Below, piece by piece: positions 24,594 through 31,209 of a DNA stretch of 48,034 nt (the stretch's first letter is position 1; each line of letters starts with the position of its first letter). The position numbers were made by a program, and so were the translations under genes. Origin of the DNA: Myxococcales bacterium (GTDB lineage Bacteria; Myxococcota_A; UBA9160; UBA4427). The notes under the pieces are model-generated. The model had not been told where the DNA came from. It made no database searches and was given only the letters and a program-made list of their open reading frames with translations. Location: assembly GCA_012960035.1 (NCBI GenBank), contig DUBZ01000010.1, positions 1-48,034 of the forward strand. The letters are read 5' to 3'.

Positions 24594-25873
24594 CCGCCCC
24601 CGCGCTCGTCCCACTCAAACCCGAAGAACTCAACGACGAACAACGTCGCATGTACGACGCAGTGCTCGCGAGCCCGAGAGCGCAGGGGGCAACGCGGAAA
24701 CTTTTGGTTCGCGAAGACGGCTCGCTGTCGGGGCCGTTCGATGCGTGGCTTCGGACGCCCGTGTTGGGCGCGCATCTCGAAGCTGTCGGTATGGCGTTTC
24801 GGACGGACACGGTTCTAGAAGCGGCGCCAAGAGAAGTGGCTGTGATGGTTGTCGCCCGGGCTTGGTCGGCGGACTTTGAATGGTGGGTGCACGGCATGCT
24901 GGCGCGGTTGACCGGAGTGCCCCAGTCGGTGATCGACGAGATCGCGAACTATCGCCGTCCCGTGTTTGACGACGAAGCCTGCGCGGCCGCCCACGACGTG
25001 GCCTACGAACTTGTGCACAAACGTCGCATCGACGAAGCGACAATCGAAAACGCGAAGTCCGTACTCGGCGAACGAGCCTTGGTGGAGGTCATTTCGAACG
25101 TTGGCTTTTACCAATTGGTGTCGGGGATCCTCGAAAGCTTTCATCCGGCTCCCGCCGCTGCCGACGTCGAAGTCGTGGGTCCGCCCCCGGCTCCTGAGCG
25201 CGCTGGGATCGACTTGTTCGATGCGGCGAGCACGACCCGAGCGGTGCGGCGCTTGAAGCCTGATCCCATTCCCGAAGAGACGCTTCGCCGGGTTTTGGAG
25301 GCAGCGACCTGGGCGCCTTCGGGGGCAAATCAACAACCGTGGCGGGTGATCGCGGTGCGCGATCCAAAGAAGAAGCAGCGGCTTGCCGAGCTCTATCAAA
25401 AGGAGTGGTCGGAGTATGCAGAGATGCGACTCGCGAGTGCTCCCAAAGACTTTCTCCCCGTGGCGGAAAAGATGCTCGCGTCGGGCAACTACCTTGCGGA
25501 GCATTTGGGGGAAGCGCCGGTCGTGAATGTGTTTTGCTTCAACCCCGAACAGCTCTACATCACCGATGGTGATCTCGATCGCGCTTCGGTTGTCGGAGGT
25601 GCGTCGCTTTATCCCGCGGTACAGAACATGTTGCTCGCTTGTCGCGCCGAGGGTCTGGGCTGCGTGTTGACGACACTTTTGTGCAAACGCGAAACGGAAG
25701 TCTGCGAACTTCTCGAGATCCCGAAGCCCTGGGCGACGCATGCCTTCGTGCCGATTGGTTGGCCCGTTGGGGGTGGGCACGGTCCACTATCACGTCGACC
25801 TGTAGAAGAGACGGTCTTCGCCGATCGCTTCGGCGAAGCGATGTTTGAAGCGAACGAGTCGAGCCACTCATGA
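24590..25873 (+). CDS. fusion of carboxymuconolactone-decarboxylase-like and nitroreductase domains
   Basis: A 427-residue two-domain protein. Residues about 8-185 are a helical CMD/AhpD-like domain (SGPFDAWLRTPVLGAHLEAVG, then ADFEWWVHGMLARLTGVP). It keeps a Glu and His101 but has no CxxC, so it is not a peroxiredoxin reductase. After a Pro/Ala linker (188-203), residues about 205-420 are an FMN nitroreductase with STTRAVRRLKPDPIPEETL, EAATWAPSGANQQPWR and a C-terminal LEIPKPWATHAFVPIGWP. The start is GTG inside GTGA, and the stop overlaps the next ATG (ATGA). The likely job is reduction of a nitro, quinone or ene substrate linked to decarboxylation or isomerisation of the same intermediate. 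This domain pairing is unusual. Confidence 0.88.
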   Translation: MTAPALVPLKPEELNDEQRRMYDAVLASPRAQGATRKLLVREDGSLSGPFDAWLRTPVLGAHLEAVGMAFRTDTVLEAAPREVAVMVVARAWSADFEWWVHGMLARLTGVPQSVIDEIANYRRPVFDDEACAAAHDVAYELVHKRRIDEATIENAKSVLGERALVEVISNVGFYQLVSGILESFHPAPAAADVEVVGPPPAPERAGIDLFDAASTTRAVRRLKPDPIPEETLRRVLEAATWAPSGANQQPWRVIAVRDPKKKQRLAELYQKEWSEYAEMRLASAPKDFLPVAEKMLASGNYLAEHLGEAPVVNVFCFNPEQLYITDGDLDRASVVGGASLYPAVQNMLLACRAEGLGCVLTTLLCKRETEVCELLEIPKPWATHAFVPIGWPVGGGHGPLSRRPVEETVFADRFGEAMFEANESSHS

Positions 25874-27408
25874 TTCCCGAAGAGACAACCGTCCTGATTG
25901 TCGGCGGTGGCCCGAGCGGGTTGGTGGCGTCGCAGTTGCTTTCGCGGCTGGGTGTCTCGAATGTGGTGGTGGAGCGGCGTGCCGGAACGCAGAAGGCGCC
26001 CGCCGCCCATGTGATTCGACAGCGTCCGCTCTCCGTACTCGCAGAACTGGGCCTCGAACAGGAGATCCGCGACGCGATCCCGCCGCTCGAGATGGAATTC
26101 ATTACTTGGGTGTCGACATTGGGCGGACCCGAAATTGGACGGCTTGATATCCGCGATCGAAAGGGAGGTGCCAAGGACCCGTTCGAGTCCGCGTGGGTCA
26201 ATCTTTCGCAGAACTTGCTCGAACCGATTCTCGCGCGAGCCGCTTCGCGCGCGTCTGCCGCAGAAGTCGTCTTTGGCGCAGAGTGCGTCGAGATCGATCA
26301 AGATGCAGAGGCGGTCAGTGCCGTCGTTCGGTTGGCAGACGGAAGTGAGCATCGCATTCGGTCGCGCTGGGCCATCGCAGCGGACGGAGCCGGGAGTCCA
26401 ACTCGCAGCATGCTCGGGGTTGAGATGGTCGGGACGGGGCCACTTGGCTTTGGTCCCCTTGGCAAGTTCTTCATGGTGCACTTCAAGGCGCCACTCTCAC
26501 CCTGGACAAAAGACCGGTCGGGACCGCTCTACTGGATTCTCAATCCGGAATCATTGGGAACGATCATCGTGCATGCTCCGGATGAGTCCTATGTCTACAT
26601 GACTCCGACTGCGAACGAGGAAGAAGATGCGGCTCACATCCCGGCGCGCCTCGCCGCCGCGCTGGGCGTGCCCGTCGAAGCAGAAATTATTTCGATGGCA
26701 ACCTGGGTTCCGTTCAACCAGGTGGCTGAACGCTACCGAGTCGGACGAGCCTTTTTCGCGGGTGACGCTGCCCACCGCTTTCCACCCACGGGTGGGCTGG
26801 GCCTGAACACTGGGATCCTCGACGTTTACAATCTCGTCTGGAAGCTCGCGCTTGTAGATGCTGGGCTTGCTGGAGAAGGCTTGCTCGACAGCTATGAGCT
26901 GGAATGTCGCCCGGCCGCCGTTGCGAATGCGGATCAGAGCTTCGGCAACTTAACGAGCATGTCTTCGATCACGAATGTCATCGGCGCGCAGCCCAGCCTC
27001 GAAGCGCTCGAACAGCGCTTGGCAGACATGACCCAAGATGAACGCACTGAACTGCAGTCGATGATCGACGGCCAACGCAGTCACTTCGAATCGGAGGGAA
27101 GCTATCCCGCGCCGGTTTGCGGCCCGGGTGCCCCGGCCGCTGTGCACTGGCGCTGTGGTTATGACGGCTTCACGCTCTTTGCGGTCGAAGAAGGACCGTG
27201 GCGCGCAATTGCCAAGGACGTGTCGTCCAAGGTCGGGGTGGCGATCGGCGTTGATTCTTTTGCGACCCACGACGCGGGAACGCAGCTGGACCCCGCGGTC
27301 GCGTTTGTGACGCGCCCCGACGGCGTCGTCGTCTGGCGGAGCGATCGGTTAGATGCCACTTCGGCCCCTAGTCTCGAATCGATGCTTCGAAGTGTGCTCG
27401 ATCGATAG
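25870..27408 (+). CDS. FAD-dependent aromatic-ring monooxygenase-like protein
   Basis: A 512-residue class A flavoprotein hydroxylase. The FAD-binding GXGXXG motif is VLIVGGGPSGLVA (about 8-20), the ADG motif is WAIAADGAGSPTRSMLG, and the second FAD motif is FFAGDAAHRFPPTGGLGLNTG. The C-terminal ~100 residues resemble the thioredoxin-like extension of phenol-hydroxylase-type enzymes (DPAVAFVTRPDGVVVWRSD). It uses NAD(P)H and O2 to hydroxylate phenolic or polyketide-like rings. It is coupled by ATGA to the CMD-nitroreductase fusion, so hydroxylation, VOC-type ring chemistry and nitro/ene reduction probably act on one pathway. Confidence 0.9.
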   Translation: MIPEETTVLIVGGGPSGLVASQLLSRLGVSNVVVERRAGTQKAPAAHVIRQRPLSVLAELGLEQEIRDAIPPLEMEFITWVSTLGGPEIGRLDIRDRKGGAKDPFESAWVNLSQNLLEPILARAASRASAAEVVFGAECVEIDQDAEAVSAVVRLADGSEHRIRSRWAIAADGAGSPTRSMLGVEMVGTGPLGFGPLGKFFMVHFKAPLSPWTKDRSGPLYWILNPESLGTIIVHAPDESYVYMTPTANEEEDAAHIPARLAAALGVPVEAEIISMATWVPFNQVAERYRVGRAFFAGDAAHRFPPTGGLGLNTGILDVYNLVWKLALVDAGLAGEGLLDSYELECRPAAVANADQSFGNLTSMSSITNVIGAQPSLEALEQRLADMTQDERTELQSMIDGQRSHFESEGSYPAPVCGPGAPAAVHWRCGYDGFTLFAVEEGPWRAIAKDVSSKVGVAIGVDSFATHDAGTQLDPAVAFVTRPDGVVVWRSDRLDATSAPSLESMLRSVLDR

Positions 27409-27463
27409 TGGCTTGCCGAAAGCGCGTCAGCGAAAGCGCTTCAGAAAAGCATTCGGGTTCCCA

Positions 27464-27544
27464 ATAGGCACGAAGTTCGTCGAGTACGTGGTCCTTGGTG
27501 TGAAGCGAATCCAAAATCACCAGAACCTTCTTCCCCGCGACCCG
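27464..27544 (-). pseudogene. 27-codon fossil of a CmcI-family methyltransferase gene
   Basis: One minus-strand frame reads RVAGKKVLVILDSLHTKDHV followed by LDELRAY. This matches the metal-site segment of the intact CmcI-family gene at 3404-4189 (GKKRVLVLLDSLHSKKHVAA) nearly residue for residue. Flanking codons lose the match on both sides, and no start or SAM loop is present. It is a short remnant of a second copy, more like the family consensus than the intact gene at the TKDHV step. Confidence 0.7.
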
Positions 27545-27877
27545 CACCAGCCATGATGACCCTGGCGATGATTGCGACGCGTAGCGGGAGAAGCTGCTGC
27601 TTCGATCGATTCAACGCTTGATTCAACAGGGTCGGTCTGCTGGCGGAAATCGTGGGTCGAAAAACACCGACGTCGCGCTGCGCAATCGTGTTGATGAACA
27701 CGTGAGGATTCGCGAACAAGGGAAAGAGCGCCATCTTACGAACACCGCTGAAGCTGCGACGGACCGCCTTCATTGATGGCAGACACACAAAGTGGCATCC
27801 TTAGTGCCGAAAGTGCGCGCCACACGATCGCTGGCCCGTGCGTCGAAGTTTCGCTTATCGCTACGAAGGAAAGAACG

Positions 27878-28528
27878 ATGATTTGTCTACAGCAAGACTA
27901 TGACCTCCAGCCCGCATCTCCGCGCACGCGCGATGCCTTTATTGAACTTGCCCGGAACGCCTTGATTCCCGCGGTCGAACGACACGGGGGACGCCTCGTC
28001 GGCGCCTTCTTTGGCAATCAAGACTGGTTCTTGCGGGTGACGCACTTTCTCGAATTCCCAGACCTTGCCGCGTTTGAGACCTGGCGTCGGGATATGCGCA
28101 ACGACGCGGCGGCGTGTGATGCACAAAAGCAAGCCGAGGTACTGGCTCCCATCCGAAACGAGATGTTGTTGGAATCGCTCGGTGTCGTTCCGGACGATGC
28201 ACTCGACAAAGGCATCGATGCTGCCCGCGAAACACCGCAGGGCATTTACACGGCGGCTCAGTTAAAGGTCGCGCCCGGTCGCATGGATGACTTCGAAAAG
28301 CTTCTCCGCGGCGCGGCGGCTTCGCTGCCGATTCTCACGTCGTGGCGCCCGGTGGCAGGGGACCCGGACCTCGTGATCGATCTATGGAAGGGCGATGTTG
28401 AACGCAGTGTTTCACCTTATGCCCCTACGACAGATGCCCTGAATGGGTTCATGGATCCGTTGCGTGAGGTCGCGCCAAACGAGCGGGTTGTTCGCTACTT
28501 CCCGCTTCCGTATTCCCCCCTCGCTTAG
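27878..28528 (+). CDS. hypothetical protein, possible double ferredoxin-like (NIPSNAP/ABM-type) fold
   Basis: A 216-residue soluble protein with two similar halves. Each has a helix followed by strands: LVGAFFGNQDWFLRVTHFLEFPDLAAFETWRRDM in the first and AAQLKVAPGRMDDFEKLLR...VIDLWKGD in the second. This pattern resembles dimeric alpha/beta-barrel (NIPSNAP or antibiotic-monooxygenase) domains, but I cannot assign a family. The ATG at 27878 follows GGAAAG; the preceding in-frame codons back to 27773 look non-coding. It is flanked by gene fossils on both sides and stands alone. Confidence 0.65.
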   Translation: MICLQQDYDLQPASPRTRDAFIELARNALIPAVERHGGRLVGAFFGNQDWFLRVTHFLEFPDLAAFETWRRDMRNDAAACDAQKQAEVLAPIRNEMLLESLGVVPDDALDKGIDAARETPQGIYTAAQLKVAPGRMDDFEKLLRGAAASLPILTSWRPVAGDPDLVIDLWKGDVERSVSPYAPTTDALNGFMDPLREVAPNERVVRYFPLPYSPLA

Positions 28529-28546
28529 GTCTCGATTTCAGATTCG

Positions 28547-28774
28547 ATGACCGCCAGGACCGATATCGTTTGGGGCGTCGAAGCTTCGCCGTTTTTGCTG
28601 AAGCTTGAAGCCATGCTTCGATATTGCGGTCGGTCTTTCCGTCGCCTGCCGGGGGAAGGACGTTGGATCGAGAACCTTCTGACGGCACGGCGCCTAGAAG
28701 CTGCGAAGCGGAGCGGGACGGTTTCTCGCTATCCCAACATGGATCAATCCCTCGACGAATATCCGTCGATACCG
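28547..28774 (+). pseudogene. N-terminal fragment of a glutathione S-transferase
   Basis: From the ATG at 28547, 76 codons read as the thioredoxin-like N-domain of a GST: IVWGVEASPFLLKLEAMLRY, then CGRSFRRLPGEGRW and later YPNMDQSLDEYPSIP. The match stops abruptly and runs antisense into the DUF1330 gene; the all-helical C-domain is missing. An intact but different GST lies at 42387-43007. Confidence 0.72.
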
Positions 28775-29193
28775 AGCCAAATTCCGCTGGCGTCGACGCC
28801 TTCGAGATTGAGTTGGCCTGCGAGGCCAGCCGCGCGATGCTGGCCTATGGCCTGCATCTCCTCGGAGCGCATCATGTCGAACATGGCGGCGCGAGATGGA
28901 TACATCGCGATCGCGACTTTGTCCCAAAGGTCTTCAACTTCTCCGAGCATCAACCGCTCTACGGAAACGCTGAACATTCCACCGCCGCCAAATTTCGGAA
29001 GCAGCTTCGTAACTTCTTGGCCGTAGAGTGCGTAGGCCTGCTCGCCGGTTATGTCGCTCTCGCGTCCATCGGCGTATTCGGCTTTGTCTTTGAAGCGAAG
29101 CAGGTTCACCATGTAGATCGGGCCATCGGGGCCGGGCTCGAGAAAGCCTTTGATCTGATCTTCATTGGGGATGACTCGGTTAATGACTTCCAT
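28744..29193 (-). CDS. DUF1330 family protein
   Basis: A 149-residue protein with the DUF1330 ferredoxin-like fold: GPIYMVNLLRFKDKAEYADG near the N-terminus, YALYGQEVTKLLPKFGG, then VAIAMYPSRAAMFDMMRSEEMQ and HRAAGLAGQLNLEGV, the usual strand-helix order. Function of the family is unknown; members are often next to catabolic genes. The last few residues (about GYSSRD) overlap the GST fragment antisense, so the C-terminus may have been altered by the same rearrangement. GGAG precedes the ATG. The palindrome at 29275-29295 lies in its upstream region. Confidence 0.82.
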   Translation of the reverse strand: MEVINRVIPNEDQIKGFLEPGPDGPIYMVNLLRFKDKAEYADGRESDITGEQAYALYGQEVTKLLPKFGGGGMFSVSVERLMLGEVEDLWDKVAIAMYPSRAAMFDMMRSEEMQAIGQHRAAGLAGQLNLEGVDASGIWLGIDGYSSRD

Positions 29194-29274
29194 TGAAGCT
29201 CCGTGACGATGAAGGTTGACCTGCCCAGGCGCGCGGTACGCCTAAAACCTGAGCCGTATTCGGCTGTCCAACAC

Positions 29275-29295
29275 TATGACATACTAAGTGTCATA
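29275..29295. promoter_or_regulatory. 21-bp palindromic operator candidate
   Basis: TATGACA and TGTCATA form perfect 7-base arms around a 7-base spacer. It lies in the 121-base gap between the divergent DUF1330 gene and the broken DUF1330-like gene. Size and position fit a TetR- or MarR-type operator; no intact regulator is adjacent. Confidence 0.5.
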
Positions 29296-29314
29296 AGAAA
29301 ATCGGACTGGAGGC

Positions 29315-29520
29315 ATGGAAACAGGAGAGGGCGTATTGACGGCGCTGAAGCGCGCCGAGGTGACGGAGGAGCAGTACGACAACCTTCGCAGGTTCTTCGA
29401 TACCGACGGCGGAAAAAATTCGTGATGGTGAACGCGTTGCACTTCAAGGAACCCGTTCGCGAGTCGCAGAAACTCTTCTCGAAGTACAGCGCGGCGCTCC
29501 CTGCGCTCGCGGTAGGCTAG
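29315..29520 (+). pseudogene. frameshifted DUF1330-like gene
   Basis: The ATG at 29315 has a good GGAGG and encodes 36 residues ending VTEEQYDNLRRFFDTDGGKNS. A run of six A at the stop side shifts the frame; reading one base back continues KKFVMVNALHFKEPVRESQKL and FSKYSAALPALAVG to 29520. Together they match the first half of DUF1330 (D-G-x-x-x-[FV]-M-x-N-x-L-x-F). The shift site is A_AAA_AAT in the upstream frame, a canonical -1 slippery heptamer. Even joined, the product is short for the family, so a decayed gene is most likely. Confidence 0.6.
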
Positions 29521-29560
29521 GCGACACGCTGATCAAAGCGACGAAGCAAAGGAACTCTTG

Positions 29561-30631
29561 ATGGTCGACAAAGCCGGTGACGCCGCAACCTGGGATGCCT
29601 TCTGCGATCAACTTCGCAATGCAGGGCATACGGTGCTCGCCGCAGCCCCCAACGATCCTTTCGACCGCGCCGAGGGCCTGCGTTACGTCACACGTCTCGC
29701 ACGCCACTTCCTGAACTCGACGATCGAAGAGTCGGATCCGCGCGCGGCGATTCTCTCGACCACCTCTCCAAAGATCGGCCTCGACAACCCCGACTACGTC
29801 TACGGCGGCGCAAGACTTTCGGGCTCGCTCGAGTATCAGCTAAAAGGCACGATGGGGGATGCATCGATGATGAGTGTCGGCGCGTTTTCGGGTGGGTTGG
29901 GAACGCCGGCAGGTTTGATTCGCGACGGCTATCTGACGAGCGAGGCACTCTCCATCAACGACGATGGCAGTTTCGAAATCGCGATTTGCGCTGAAAAGCG
30001 CAGCGGCAATTGGTTGCCGATGACCGCGAAGACCAACTCGCTGCAAATTCGCCAGACGCTGCTCGAACGACAGCGACAAAGCCCCGCAACGCTCGAGCTC
30101 ATTCGGGTCGACGGCGGCGAACCTCCGCACCCGCTCGACCCCGAACGCTTTTACGGAAGCCTCGCCCGAACCGGCGGGATGCTGGGGGGCGTCATCGGGC
30201 AGTTCTTGGGTTGGACAGCATCGTTCCAAGCACACCCCCATGAGATTCGGCCCATCGATCCATCGCTACTCAAGTTCGCGCAGGGTGACCCCAATACCCG
30301 TTACAACTATTCATACTGGGAACTCGCGGACGACGAAGCGTTCGTGATCGAGTTCGAGCCACCCGTTTGTGAATACTGGAACCTTCAGGTCGGAAACCAT
30401 TGGCTCGAGTCGTTCGACTTCCTGACCTACCGGACCCACGTCAATCACCACACCGCCACGCTCGAAGACGATGGCAGTGTGCGCATCGTGATCGCTGCGA
30501 AAGACCCCGGTTCCGCGAATTGGCTCGAAACTGCGGGGCATCAGCGGGGTGCACTCGCGCTGCGGTTTGTGGGGGCGAACGAAGTTCCGACGATTTGCTC
30601 ACGCGTCGAGTCGAACCCGCCACTCGCTTAA
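29561..30631 (+). CDS. DUF1214 domain protein
   Basis: A 356-residue soluble protein ending in a DUF1214 domain. Visible landmarks are GLRYVTRLARHFLNSTIEESDP near the N-terminus, NPDYVYGGARLSGSLEYQLKG, SIDDD-type turns (SINDDGSFEIAICAEK), SLQIRQTLLERQRQSPATLELIRV, and WNLQVGNHWLESFDFLTYRTHVN with DDGSVRIVIAAKDPGSANWL at the C-terminus. The family's biochemical function is unknown; it recurs in steroid- and hydrocarbon-degrading genomes. The ATG at 29561 (with a TTG directly before it) follows AAAGGAA. A strong hairpin begins 10 bases after the stop. Confidence 0.85.
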   Translation: MVDKAGDAATWDAFCDQLRNAGHTVLAAAPNDPFDRAEGLRYVTRLARHFLNSTIEESDPRAAILSTTSPKIGLDNPDYVYGGARLSGSLEYQLKGTMGDASMMSVGAFSGGLGTPAGLIRDGYLTSEALSINDDGSFEIAICAEKRSGNWLPMTAKTNSLQIRQTLLERQRQSPATLELIRVDGGEPPHPLDPERFYGSLARTGGMLGGVIGQFLGWTASFQAHPHEIRPIDPSLLKFAQGDPNTRYNYSYWELADDEAFVIEFEPPVCEYWNLQVGNHWLESFDFLTYRTHVNHHTATLEDDGSVRIVIAAKDPGSANWLETAGHQRGALALRFVGANEVPTICSRVESNPPLA

Positions 30632-30640
30632 GCAAAAACA

Positions 30641-30679
30641 AAAGCGCGCGAGATCAACTGGCTTGATCCCGCGCGCTTT
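30641..30679. terminator. strong 16-bp hairpin terminator
   Basis: AAAGCGCGCG-A-GATCA pairs with TGATC-C-CGCGCGCTTT with a single A/C mismatch, around a 7-base loop. It lies 10 bases after the DUF1214 stop. The 5' flank is A-rich, so it would also read as a U-tailed terminator on the minus strand. Confidence 0.75.
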
Positions 30680-30753
30680 GGCTGTACGTGCTGGTGATGC
30701 GACTGCTTACGCAGCCTGCATTCCCGCAAGTCGCTTGTGAATGAGGGTCTCGG

Positions 30754-30870
30754 CATGACTACAGGGACATCGAGTCCTGTGTCGAAGGACTTTCCACTGC
30801 CGGTCAAAACAATCGCACCGCCACCGGCGGCATCAACTTGGTCGAGTGCGTCGTGCATGGCGACAACGAA
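30754..30870 (-). pseudogene. fossil of an enoyl-CoA hydratase/isomerase
   Basis: About 39 codons read FVVAMHDALDQVDAAGGGAI followed by VLTGSGKSFDTGLDVPVVM. This is the segment of crotonase-fold proteins running from the first helix to the oxyanion-hole strand. Neither the start nor the remaining two thirds of the gene are present. It is joined in frame to the end of the MFS fragment. Confidence 0.62.
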
Positions 30871-30879
30871 CGCGGGCTG

Positions 30880-31110
30880 TACGGTGTAGGCCGCGAGTGC
30901 TCCGAGAAATACTGGACGGCGCCCAATCCAGTCGGCGAGATGGATGACAAAAAAAGCGAGCACCATGCCGAGGCTCGAAAGTCCAAGCACAAGGCCTAAC
31001 TCTTCCGTGCTGGCCCCCTATTCGCGGCCGAGCAGCGGCTGCACGAGCCCGGCGAGTTTGGTGCCAAAACCTTCGAAGAACGTCACAATCGCGAGTAGCG
31101 AAAGGAGTCC
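30880..31110 (-). pseudogene. MFS transporter fragment with in-frame stop
   Basis: On the minus strand the frame reads GLLSLLAIVTFFEGFGTKLA then GLVQPLLGRE, an in-frame TAG at 31018-31020, and EELGLVLGLSSLGMVLAFFV followed by IHLADWIGRRPVFLGALAAYT. These are helices 1 and 2 of a major facilitator with the D-x-x-G-R-R loop between helices 2 and 3. The other ten helices are missing; the frame continues into the enoyl-CoA hydratase fossil. Confidence 0.7.
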
Positions 31111-31209
31111 CGTATGCGGCTCTATGTTGCTGCGCAGGTTAGTATCGTGTGCGGGCACGGCGCGAGTGTCCGTTGCCCCATGCCGGACGGCAAGAGTGTG
31201 GAGTCTTAC

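Noticed and set aside
24815..25780. 321-codon minus-strand frame inside the CMD-nitroreductase gene
   Set aside because: It is a shadow of a well-supported two-domain protein; no motif or ribosome site.
27441..27788. 115-codon minus-strand frame in the gap after the FAD monooxygenase
   Set aside because: It lies in a different frame from the CmcI fossil and has no recognisable domain; probably chance.
31114..31209. Longer N-terminus for the mutase large subunit
   Set aside because: The first 32 codons have no similarity to mutases and overlap the MFS fossil; the GTG at 31210 has a GGAG site.
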